Assembly (NCBI GenBank): GCA_030666935.1
Contig: DAOUWX010000101.1
Coordinates: forward strand, 1 to 6,593
DNA length: 6,593 bases
Direction: 5' to 3'
Source: Atribacterota bacterium
Lineage (GTDB): Bacteria; Atribacterota; Phoenicimicrobiia; Phoenicimicrobiales; Phoenicimicrobiaceae
Part shown: positions 1 through 5,817 of the stretch, piece after piece
Layout: every line of letters begins with the position of its first letter
How positions within the stretch are numbered: the first letter of the stretch is position 1
The notes under the pieces: generated by a model
Databases searched by the model: none
Seen by the model: the letters and a program-made list of their open reading frames with translations, nothing else
Told to the model about the DNA's origin: nothing
Made by a program: the position numbers and the translations under genes

Positions 1-509
1 ATATCTTGACGAGTCATGCAAATTGGTACGAATTTAATATTATTATCGTAAATGTACTGAATAAAGGGTAATTGAACTTCTATGGAATGTTCATACTGAT
101 GAGCTTTTTTATCATTTTTAATTATTTTGGAGTTTTTTAAAATATCTTCTGCCATTTCTCTATCAATTTCCAATTCTCCTAATGGTGTTTTCCACTTTCC
201 TTCCGCCATAATAGAAATATTTTCTCCAAAGCCGCGATGATTAGGCCCCAATATAATGATGGTGTCGGGTTTACCGCATAAAGCAATTTTATAAAAGCCG
301 TTAGCCGCAACGGGGCCTGAATACATATAACCCGCATGCGGACTAACTAATCCCATAATATTATTTTGTTTTTTTTGATTTATCGGAGGAATTTCGCCGG
401 GTCCCAATTTATGCAAAAAACAATTTTTAATCTGTTTATTTAAAGATTTTGAATCACCTTCGTAAAAGCTACCTGCGACGGCAGGTCTTCTTAAGTTTAA
501 CTCAGCCAT
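1..509 (-). CDS. amrB: MEMO1-family protein (AmmeMemoRadiSam system protein B), N-terminal part
   Basis: The first 169 residues are present and the C-terminus runs off the left edge. The family is related to the LigB class of non-heme-iron dioxygenases and to human MEMO1, but its bacterial reaction is not established. Visible hallmarks are the N-terminal RRPAVAGSFYEGD, the SPHAGYMYSGPVAA block (His58), the LGPNHRGFG block (His91), W106-K-T-P-L-G-E and E140-H141-S-I-E-V-Q-L-P-F. His58 and His91 fall at the family's metal-site histidines; the expected downstream Cys lies outside the window. The ATG at 509 has a strong GGGGAGG ribosome site 7 nt upstream, and homologues typically begin just before the RRPAVAG motif. 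It starts 67 nt after the NHL-TPR gene on the same strand with no terminator between, so co-transcription is likely. The AMMECR1 and radical-SAM genes often found with this family are not in the window. The family call is secure; the biological role is not. Confidence 0.93.
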   Translation of the reverse strand, partial: MAELNLRRPAVAGSFYEGDSKSLNKQIKNCFLHKLGPGEIPPINQKKQNNIMGLVSPHAGYMYSGPVAANGFYKIALCGKPDTIIILGPNHRGFGENISIMAEGKWKTPLGELEIDREMAEDILKNSKIIKNDKKAHQYEHSIEVQLPFIQYIYDNNIKFVPICMTRQD

Positions 510-576
510 AAACCTACCTCCCCTACTCTCTCTATTAAAAACATAAATCTGCTAAATGTTTTCAGATAATTTAGGA

Positions 577-1992
577 TTAATATCTTCCTCTTTTAGAATG
601 TCGACTACTTTTTTTCATCTTTTTTATTTTTGGCAATAATATTATAAAAAATATTAATATGATTAAGGATATAAAGGTTATTCTAAAAAAAGTTGAATAA
701 AATAAATATTTAGAATATGACAGATAATATCTTCTTTTGGCTGAAGGATAATTAGGATTTAAATTTAATACCTCTTTAAATTTTTCGGATGCAACTTTAA
801 AAAAGGAATTATTTTCATAATCCACCGCTAAATTAAATTGGGAATCAATAATTTTTAATTTTATTTTTTGATCATCCGGATGGATCTTTTGAAGGTGATT
901 ATAAGCCTCTATTGCCTTTTCCCACTCTTCATTTTCATAATAAGCTAAGGCAATTGCTTCGCGAGCATTGATATTTAAAGGATCTATTGAAATTACCTCT
1001 TCATATTCTAATATTGCTTTCCCCCAATTACCTTCTTCGCTATATTTATCTCCTAAATTACTATGAATAACAATCTGAGATACACAAAACTTTACAATTC
1101 TATTATTTCCAGCATCTGCAACATAAATATAATCTCTATCATCTACCGCAATCCCTTCAGGATAATTTAATCTAATTCCATCAGATTCATTTCCAAATTC
1201 TAACTCGAACTGTTCATCTTTGTTAAATTTTACCACTTTGCCATTTTTATAATCAGTTACATATATATTTCCTTTGGAGTCAAAGGCAATGTACCTGGTG
1301 CCATTAAATTCACCGATGCCATCGCCGCCTACTCCAAATTTTCTCAAAAATCTCCCATCTTTATTAAATACTTGAACCTTGTTGTGAAAAGTATCAGCAA
1401 CATAAATATTTCCTTCATCGTCAAGAGCAATACCTCTGGGATAATAAAATTCACCATCCCCCATACCTTCTCTTCCAAATTGTTTAATATATGTAAAGTC
1501 CGATGAAAATATTTGTATTCTATTATTTCCTGTATCAACAACATAGATATTATCGTTTTTATCTATAGTAATGCCTCTAGGATTAAGGAATTCTCCCGGA
1601 CCACTGCCTTCTTTTCCTATTGTAATTAAAGATTCACCTTCAGGGGATATTTTATGTATTCTATTATTAAATTGTTCTACCACAATTATATTTTCATTTT
1701 GATCTAAAACTATTCCAGCAGGGCCATCAATTTTTACTTCACTATCCTTACTGGAAATTACTTTTAATAGCCGCCCCTCTGAGGGGAACTTTTGTATACG
1801 ATCATTTTCCCAATCGGTTATATATAAATTACTATTTTTATCTATAACAATACCTACGGGATATTCAAACTCACCTTCCCTATTACCATATTCACCAAAA
1901 GTTAATATAGTAATATAATTAGTTTCCGCCAAGGCGTTAACAGACAAAAACGTTAATAGTATTATTAAAATAAACATAAAATATTTTTTCAT
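577..1992 (-). CDS. exported NHL-repeat and TPR protein with C-terminal membrane anchor
   Basis: A complete 471-residue protein. Residues 1-22 look like a signal peptide: a KK start, a hydrophobic core, and an ALA/E cleavage site at about 22/23. Six NHL repeats follow, at roughly 40-70, 89-115, 133-163, 180-210, 227-257 and 274-302, each of the form GEF..PxGIaxDxxxNIYVxDxxNnRIxxF. Spacing is about 47 residues, enough for a six-bladed beta-propeller. Residues ~308-417 carry about three TPR-like helical pairs (for example NWGKAILEYEEVISIDP and EWEKAIEAYNHL). A hydrophobic segment at ~436-455 leads into a very basic tail ending KKSSRHSKRGRY. I infer propeller and TPRs outside the cytoplasmic membrane with the tail inside. 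Such domains usually bind proteins or ligands, so a scaffold role is plausible, but partners are unknown. AAAGG sits 8 nt before the ATG. It lies 47 nt after plsC and 67 nt before the MEMO gene, all on one strand. Confidence 0.88.
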   Translation of the reverse strand: MKKYFMFILIILLTFLSVNALAETNYITILTFGEYGNREGEFEYPVGIVIDKNSNLYITDWENDRIQKFPSEGRLLKVISSKDSEVKIDGPAGIVLDQNENIIVVEQFNNRIHKISPEGESLITIGKEGSGPGEFLNPRGITIDKNDNIYVVDTGNNRIQIFSSDFTYIKQFGREGMGDGEFYYPRGIALDDEGNIYVADTFHNKVQVFNKDGRFLRKFGVGGDGIGEFNGTRYIAFDSKGNIYVTDYKNGKVVKFNKDEQFELEFGNESDGIRLNYPEGIAVDDRDYIYVADAGNNRIVKFCVSQIVIHSNLGDKYSEEGNWGKAILEYEEVISIDPLNINAREAIALAYYENEEWEKAIEAYNHLQKIHPDDQKIKLKIIDSQFNLAVDYENNSFFKVASEKFKEVLNLNPNYPSAKRRYYLSYSKYLFYSTFFRITFISLIILIFFIILLPKIKKMKKSSRHSKRGRY

Positions 1993-2039
1993 ATTAATAT
2001 CCTTTTTATTTTATTTCTAAATATTTTAAATATATGGCA

Positions 2040-2654
2040 TTATTCAAGACTATTTGTTAGTTCTTTAATCTTTTGGCTTAATGCGTTTAGTGATTCTTTT
2101 TGGTATATTTTGTTCCCTATCTTCCCTCTATCGAGGTACTGTAGTGGGCCGTAGCTAACAGTTATTTTGTATTTAAACAAAGTAGGAAATATTTTTCCAT
2201 GGGAATATATTTTATGAGTACCATTGATTCCTACCGGTAAAATTGGTGCTCCGGTCTTCATGCCAATTTTTATTATCCCCAATTTCAGTTCTTGCAATTC
2301 GCCATTTTTCGAACGTGTACCCTCCGGGAATATGCCCAGTACTTTTTTCTCTTGTAAAATACTTAATGATTTTTTTAAAGAACGGATGTCGATTTTCCCT
2401 CGGTCTACAGGAAATGCGTTTAAATTTTTAAGTAGAACACTACCAAAAATATTATTAAAAGCCTCTTTCTTGGCTATAAAACATATTTTCCTCTTCATTG
2501 TTATGGCTAAAACAATCGGATCTATGTAACTAACATGATTTGAGGCAAGTATTAAACTACCTTCTTTTGGCAAATTTTCAATTCCTACAACTTCTACTTT
2601 CCAAAATATTTTTATTATTAACCAACATATTGCTCTTACTGCATAATAAATCAT
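2040..2654 (-). CDS. plsC: 1-acyl-sn-glycerol-3-phosphate acyltransferase (PlsC family)
   Basis: A 204-residue protein that transfers an acyl chain to the sn-2 position of lysophosphatidic acid, giving phosphatidic acid at the cytoplasmic membrane. The four family blocks appear in order: NHVSYID with the catalytic H40-x4-D45, FPVDRG (81-86), FPEGTRS (109-115) and the hydrophobic APILPVG (136-142). The N-terminus (MIYYAVRAICWLIIKIFW) is a hydrophobic membrane-associating helix. I use the ATG at 2654 rather than the in-frame GTG at 2705. AGGA lies 8 nt before the ATG, the GTG has no ribosome site, and the extra 17 residues would be encoded by the repeat cluster. The length is normal for a short bacterial PlsC. 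Acyl-donor preference (acyl-ACP or acyl-CoA) cannot be read from the sequence. It probably heads a unit with the NHL-TPR and MEMO genes. Confidence 0.93.
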   Translation of the reverse strand: MIYYAVRAICWLIIKIFWKVEVVGIENLPKEGSLILASNHVSYIDPIVLAITMKRKICFIAKKEAFNNIFGSVLLKNLNAFPVDRGKIDIRSLKKSLSILQEKKVLGIFPEGTRSKNGELQELKLGIIKIGMKTGAPILPVGINGTHKIYSHGKIFPTLFKYKITVSYGPLQYLDRGKIGNKIYQKESLNALSQKIKELTNSLE

Positions 2655-2662
2655 ATAGTTTG

Positions 2663-2666
2663 TCCT
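2663..2666 (-). promoter_or_regulatory. ribosome binding site deciding the plsC start
   Basis: On the minus strand this reads AGGA, 8 nt before the ATG at 2654. The longer frame opening with GTG at 2705 has no comparable site, so the shorter start is preferred. Confidence 0.7.
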
Positions 2667-2681
2667 AATATTATTATATAA

Positions 2682-2770
2682 TAATTGACCAATTGGCCAA
2701 TTCACCGATTAAGATTAAGATTAATTCATTAATTGACCAATTGGGGAATCGGTAAATTGGTGAATTAATT
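2682..2770. repeat. cluster of CCAATTGG-type direct and inverted repeats
   Basis: This non-coding stretch between plsC and the tRNA is built from variants of one AT-rich unit. TAATTGACCAATTGG occurs twice without mismatch (2682-2696 and 2730-2744, 48 nt apart). The palindrome CCAATTGG sits in both copies, AATTGGCCAATT (2691-2702) is a perfect 12-bp palindrome, and GATTAA is repeated three times (2707-2724). TTAATTCA at 2721-2728 is the exact inverse of TGAATTAA at 2761-2768. No ORF with family resemblance lies here. Whether it is a local minisatellite or one copy of a dispersed family cannot be told from one window. Confidence 0.75.
2697..2760 (-). other. potential RNA stem downstream of the tRNA
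   Basis: In a minus-strand transcript the arm at 2760-2747 (CCAATTTACCGATT) can pair with the arm at 2710-2697 (AATCGGTGAATTGG). This gives 14 consecutive pairs, one of them G-U, across a 36-nt loop. The stem lies between the tRNA-Arg 3' end and the plsC ribosome site. It lacks a T-run, so it is not an ordinary intrinsic terminator; it could affect processing or stability, or be only a by-product of the repeats. Confidence 0.4.
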
Positions 2771-2780
2771 TAGTTAATAA

Positions 2781-2857
2781 TGGTGTGCCCGAGAGGACTT
2801 GAACCTCCAATCTACGGCTCCGGAGGCCGTTGCTTTATCCAATTAAGCCACGGGCAC
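2781..2857 (-). tRNA. tRNA-Arg (anticodon CCG)
   Basis: The 77 nt fold into a full cloverleaf. Acceptor GTGCCCG pairs with CGGGCAC, the D stem is GCTT/AAGC, the anticodon stem ACGGC/GCCGT encloses loop CTCCGGA, and the T stem GGAGG/CCTCT (one G-U) encloses TTCAAGT. The variable loop is AGATT and the discriminator base is A. CCG in the loop reads the arginine codon CGG. The 3' CCA is encoded in the gene (2783-2781). The 5' end is 11 nt after the stop codon of the upstream metallophosphoesterase gene on the same strand, so it is probably cut out of that transcript. Confidence 0.97.
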
Positions 2858-2868
2858 ATATTATCTCT

Positions 2869-3603
2869 CTATCTACCATAGCTTAGCCTATCAGCTAAAC
2901 TCCTGGGTAATCCCGCATTAATTATTTTGCTTTTAGTCAAATTGATCGGGTAGGAAACACGGTAAATATTAACTGCCTTATTTTTTAAGTCATAAATCCC
3001 GTAACTTGCCTTCGGATTACCATCACGAGGTTGACCAACACTCCCACAATTAATAATATACCTTTTATTCGTGTTAATTTCAATACATCCGCCATTACTA
3101 AAGTTCATATAATTTACTTGATTGTTGTTTTCACTAAAAGAAAAACATCCTGCTAGATGAGAATGTCCTACAAAACATATTTTAAAATTAAATTTACTGA
3201 AGATAAAACTCGCGGTATCTTTATCCAAAATGTATTCTAATAACGGATCTTGGGGACTGCCATGAACTGCAAAGACATTATCTTCAAGTTCAATCCTTCT
3301 TTTGAGATTTGATAAAAAATTAAGGTTTTCCTTTTTTAATGGAAGAGAAGTCCATAATATTGCAGACCTCGCAGCATAATTAAAATAATTTATATTTACT
3401 TTTCCTGCAACTGCAAAATCGTGGTTTCCGCCTATACATCTACATTTTATATCTTTTATTTTTTCGATGCAATAATTGGGGTCAGCGCCATAACCAACAA
3501 TATCTCCCAAGCAAATAAATTCATCAACTTCTTTAATATTTTTTAAAACACTGTTTATTGCTTCAGAATTACCATGAATATCAGAAATTATTCCAATTTT
3601 CAT
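2869..3603 (-). CDS. calcineurin-like metallophosphoesterase (YfcE/MJ0936-like)
   Basis: A 244-residue two-metal phosphoesterase, probably cytoplasmic since no signal peptide is seen. The ligand motifs appear in order: SDIHGN (D8, H10), GDIVGYGADPN (D34), GGNHD (N60, H61), VHGSP (H114) and GHSH (H147, H149). The late NCGSVGQPRDGNP block is typical of the Metallophos_2 branch, whose members hydrolyse varied phosphodiesters or phosphomonoesters; the real substrate cannot be assigned. Two ATGs lie two codons apart (3609 and 3603). AAAAGGA lies 5 nt before the ATG at 3603 but overlaps the ATG at 3609, so 3603 is chosen. A 176-nt gap with a likely repeat element separates it from ATPase subunit D, so it may have its own promoter, though I could not identify one. 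The gene ends 11 nt before tRNA-Arg. Confidence 0.92.
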   Translation of the reverse strand: MKIGIISDIHGNSEAINSVLKNIKEVDEFICLGDIVGYGADPNYCIEKIKDIKCRCIGGNHDFAVAGKVNINYFNYAARSAILWTSLPLKKENLNFLSNLKRRIELEDNVFAVHGSPQDPLLEYILDKDTASFIFSKFNFKICFVGHSHLAGCFSFSENNNQVNYMNFSNGGCIEINTNKRYIINCGSVGQPRDGNPKASYGIYDLKNKAVNIYRVSYPINLTKSKIINAGLPRSLADRLSYGR

Positions 3604-3608
3604 TATCA

Positions 3609-3615
3609 TCCTTTT
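3609..3615 (-). promoter_or_regulatory. ribosome binding site deciding the metallophosphoesterase start
   Basis: On the minus strand this reads AAAAGGA, 5 nt before the ATG at 3603. It overlaps the alternative ATG at 3609, which would leave that codon without a usable ribosome site. Confidence 0.6.
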
Positions 3616-3660
3616 AAAATAAATTTATAGATTTAATAGAGCGTTTTTTTAATAAAATTA

Positions 3661-3724
3661 CAATGACTTGGGATTGCTTCCCTTGCTTTCGCTGGGGCAG
3701 GATTACTTCACTCCTCGCAATAAC
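3661..3724. repeat. degenerate 'ATTGCGAGG...GCAATCC...GTCATTG' dispersed repeat-like element
   Basis: On the minus strand the stretch opens with GTTATTGCGAGGAGTGAAG, contains GGGAAGCAATCC and closes with GTCATTG. This resembles the short non-coding element (GTCATTGCGAGG... with GAAGCAATC) that I recall as scattered between genes in many unrelated bacterial genomes. It carries an imperfect internal direct repeat, GGATTGCTTC (3671-3680) and GGATTACTTC (3700-3709). A small hairpin lies at 3680-3697: CCC/GGG, then GC/GC closing a GAAA tetraloop on the minus strand. It is richer in G and C than its surroundings and has no coding potential. The family match is from memory and not checked by a search. 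Confidence 0.55.
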
Positions 3725-3744
3725 AGAATAATTTGATATAAATT

Positions 3745-3778
3745 AAAAAACGGTATAAATTAAAATCACACTGTTTTT
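3745..3778 (-). terminator. weak intrinsic terminator candidate after the ATPase operon
   Basis: Starting 1 nt after the subunit D stop codon, the minus-strand transcript can form AAAAACAGTG / TACCGTTTTT. That is ten positions with one A-C mismatch and one G-U pair around a 13-nt loop, ending in a T6 run. The stem is very AT-rich, so termination would be inefficient at best, but its position at the end of the A-B-D block fits. Confidence 0.3.
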
Positions 3779-3779
3779 C

Positions 3780-4397
3780 TTATGCTCTTATAATATCTTT
3801 AATTCGCATTATTGCCGAATTTGTCGATCTTGCCATTTCGTCTAATTTCATTGTAATAAAGGTAATTGTTTCTTCTAAATCCGGTATTATTACATATTCT
3901 AATGCATTAACCCTTCGCCTGGTTTTTTCGATTTCATTGGCTAAAAGTGATATTGCCTTGTCTAATTCGGCAACTTTTAACATTAGAGGCAAAATATCAT
4001 GATATTTTTTTAAAGCACCATCCAGTTCGGCGGCAGTATCAACCAGACTATAGGAATAATATTTTCCCTCACATTTAAATTTATATTGGGGAACATTTAC
4101 ACTCATTATATTTTTAAAAGATGCTTCAATCCCACTTTTTACTTTGGGGAACATCAAAGTTTCTTCTAAAGTCAGCTTGCTCATTAAAGAAGAAGCATTG
4201 GAAAAAAAAGCATAACAGTTTAAAAGATTTTCCTCTAATTCCTCCCTGACAACGTCACTTTCTTTTGCTAAGCGAACAAATACTTGAATTAATGCATCTC
4301 TCTTATCTTTTAATAGTTTATATCCCCGCTTGGCGACCAATAGTCTCTTTTTTAATCTCAATAACTCCATTCGATTTGGATTAACTTTTAGCAACAT
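3780..4397 (-). CDS. atpD: V/A-type ATPase subunit D (central stalk)
   Basis: A complete 205-residue protein that forms the rotating central shaft inside the A3B3 head and couples ATP turnover to the membrane ring. The signature N-terminus VNPNRMELLRLKKRLLVAKRGYKLLKDKRDAL begins at residue 5, written here by its ends V5 and L36 with key residues N6-P7, R9 and K31-K33. The rest is mostly charged heptad-like helix, including a C-terminal coiled coil from about residue 140 (LLANEIEKTRRRVNALEYV). Length is normal for the family. It overlaps the end of the subunit B gene by 17 nt, indicating tight or coupled translation. Its GGAGG lies 12 nt before the ATG, an unusually long spacing. A weak hairpin follows the stop codon, and the genes beyond are unrelated, so it is probably the last gene of the ATPase operon. 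Confidence 0.96.
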   Translation of the reverse strand: MLLKVNPNRMELLRLKKRLLVAKRGYKLLKDKRDALIQVFVRLAKESDVVREELEENLLNCYAFFSNASSLMSKLTLEETLMFPKVKSGIEASFKNIMSVNVPQYKFKCEGKYYSYSLVDTAAELDGALKKYHDILPLMLKVAELDKAISLLANEIEKTRRRVNALEYVIIPDLEETITFITMKLDEMARSTNSAIMRIKDIIRA

Positions 4398-5793
4398 TAA
4401 TATCTTTATCCTCCATAGCTATATCCGTTGGTAAGTATTTATCTATGAATTCATCTTTTATTCTTTTTAATTCTTCTTTTGGAATAATTGTTAACAGTTT
4501 CCATCCTATATTTAAACTATCTTCAATAGTTCGATTTTCATCTTCACCTTGTTTTACAAAAACTTCCTCAAAATTATCTGAGAGTTTAACGTATTTCTTG
4601 TCTATCTCTGTTAGAGCAGCTTCTCCCAAAATTACTGCTAATTCCTTAGCTTCCTTACCTCTTGCATAGGAAGCAAAAAGTTGATTCATAACATTTGCAT
4701 GGTCTTCGCGCGTCTTGTTTAATCCAATTCCTTTATCTTTTAAACGAGACAAAGAAGGCAATACATTAATAGGAGGATAAATACCTTTATGATGCAATTC
4801 TCTTGATAAAATAATCTGACCTTCTGTAATATAACCGGTCAAGTCTGGTATGGGATGAGTTTTATCATCTTCAGGCATAGTTAAAATGGGTATTAAAGTA
4901 ATTGATCCCTTTTTCCCTTTTATTCTACCGGCTCTCTCATAGAGAGTGGCTAAATCTGTGTACAAATAGCCGGGGTAACCACGTCTGCCGGGAACTTCTT
5001 TTCGGGCTGCAGAAACTTCCCTTAAAGCTTCACAATAATTGGTCAAATCAGTAAGTATTACCAACACATGCATATCTTTTTCAAATGCCAAATATTCCGC
5101 ACAAGTTAGAGCCATTCGGGGAGTTATTATTCTTTCTACTGCCGGATTATTAGCTAAATTAACAAACATAACACTCTTCTCTATTGCTCCGGTCCTTCTA
5201 AAATCGCTTATGAAAAAATTTGCTTCCTCAAAAGTAATTCCCATAGCGGCAAAGACAACGGCAAATTTTTCTTCCTTCCCTAATACTTTTGCTTGTCGCG
5301 CGATTTGAGAAGCAAGTTTTGCGTGGGGTAATCCTGAGCCGGAAAAGATGGGCAGTTTTTGTCCTCTAACCAGGGTATTTAATACATCGATGGAAGAAAT
5401 TCCGGTTTGTATAAAATTGTTGGGATAATCTCGAGCATAAGGATTAATGGGATTTCCGTTTATATCTAATTTCTTTTCTGCAATAATTTGGGGACCGTCA
5501 TCTATCGGTCTCCCCGAGCCATCAAATATTCTTCCCAAAACATCCAGGGAAATAGGTAATTCTATTACCTTACCTAAAAAACGAACTTTGGTATTGGAAA
5601 CATCAATTCCTGTTGTTCCTTCAAATACCTGGACCACTGCCTTATCTTCTGTGATTTCAAGCACCTGCCCTCTTCTTATTTCTCCGGAAGATAGCTCTAT
5701 TTCAACTAATTCCTGATATTTTACATCGATTGTTTTTTCTACTACTATCAAAGGACCGGCTACATCTGATATGGTTAAATATTCTTTAATCAT
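4381..5793 (-). CDS. atpB: V/A-type ATPase subunit B (non-catalytic nucleotide-binding)
   Basis: A complete 470-residue B subunit, the regulatory partner that alternates with catalytic subunit A in the cytoplasmic A3B3 ring. An N-terminal beta-barrel domain (about 1-75) carries EYLTISDVAGPLIVVE. The P-loop position reads SGSGLPHAKLA (151-161) rather than a catalytic GxxxxGKT, as expected for B. The ATPase alpha/beta signature PPINVLPSLS is at 340-349, followed by R350, the position of the arginine that reaches the catalytic site. EVPGRRGYPGYLYTDLAT (277-294) and the C-terminal helical domain are typical. The gene starts 24 nt after the subunit A stop and overlaps subunit D by 17 nt. GGAG is 14 nt before the ATG, further than elsewhere in the window. 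The ion pumped (proton or sodium) depends on the membrane ring, which is not present here. Confidence 0.97.
   Translation of the reverse strand: MIKEYLTISDVAGPLIVVEKTIDVKYQELVEIELSSGEIRRGQVLEITEDKAVVQVFEGTTGIDVSNTKVRFLGKVIELPISLDVLGRIFDGSGRPIDDGPQIIAEKKLDINGNPINPYARDYPNNFIQTGISSIDVLNTLVRGQKLPIFSGSGLPHAKLASQIARQAKVLGKEEKFAVVFAAMGITFEEANFFISDFRRTGAIEKSVMFVNLANNPAVERIITPRMALTCAEYLAFEKDMHVLVILTDLTNYCEALREVSAARKEVPGRRGYPGYLYTDLATLYERAGRIKGKKGSITLIPILTMPEDDKTHPIPDLTGYITEGQIILSRELHHKGIYPPINVLPSLSRLKDKGIGLNKTREDHANVMNQLFASYARGKEAKELAVILGEAALTEIDKKYVKLSDNFEEVFVKQGEDENRTIEDSLNIGWKLLTIIPKEELKRIKDEFIDKYLPTDIAMEDKDINVAKS
4410..4414 (-). promoter_or_regulatory. distant ribosome binding site of subunit D
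   Basis: GGAGG on the minus strand lies inside the 3' end of the subunit B gene, 12 nt before the subunit D ATG at 4397. An in-frame ATA codon (4403-4401) lies at a normal 6-nt spacing, but ATA is a very rare start, so the ATG is kept. Confidence 0.55.
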
Positions 5794-5807
5794 CTTTGCT
5801 ATATTAT

Positions 5808-5813
5808 CTCCTT
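5808..5813 (-). promoter_or_regulatory. distant ribosome binding site of subunit B
   Basis: AAGGAG on the minus strand lies in the 24-nt gap after subunit A. The spacing from the end of GGAG to the ATG at 5793 is 14 nt. An in-frame ATA (5802-5800) is 5 nt from it. The ATG is kept because known B subunits begin close to the MIKEY sequence. Confidence 0.55.
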
Positions 5814-5817
5814 CCCT

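Noticed and set aside
1344..1544. 66-codon minus-strand frame within the NHL-TPR gene
   Set aside because: It is an alternative frame inside a well-supported gene, with no domain and no ribosome site of note.
577..1992. DNA-level tandem repeat within the NHL gene
   Set aside because: The repeat is at protein level; the DNA of the six units has diverged, so it is ordinary domain repetition rather than a recent tandem duplication.
2224..2529. Open frames on the plus strand opposite plsC
   Set aside because: They are shadows of a clear acyltransferase gene, with low-complexity residues and no recognisable domain.
2673..2700. Promoter-like TTGGCC - 16 nt - TATAAT on the minus strand before plsC
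   Set aside because: Transcription would begin at about 2666, on the ribosome site itself, leaving almost no leader. The match lies within AT-rich repeats and is probably chance.
2655..2705. N-terminal extension of PlsC from the in-frame GTG at 2705
   Set aside because: No ribosome site precedes it, the added 17 residues come from repeat sequence, and the ATG at 2654 has AGGA at good spacing and matches normal family N-termini.
3604..3663. Promoter-like TTGTAA ... TATTAA on the minus strand before the metallophosphoesterase
   Set aside because: The spacing is about 19 nt and the -10 match is poor in a very AT-rich stretch, so I cannot support a specific promoter.
4445..5716. Three plus-strand open frames opposite ATPase subunit B
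   Set aside because: They lie antisense to a highly conserved gene and have Ser/Phe-rich, family-less translations.
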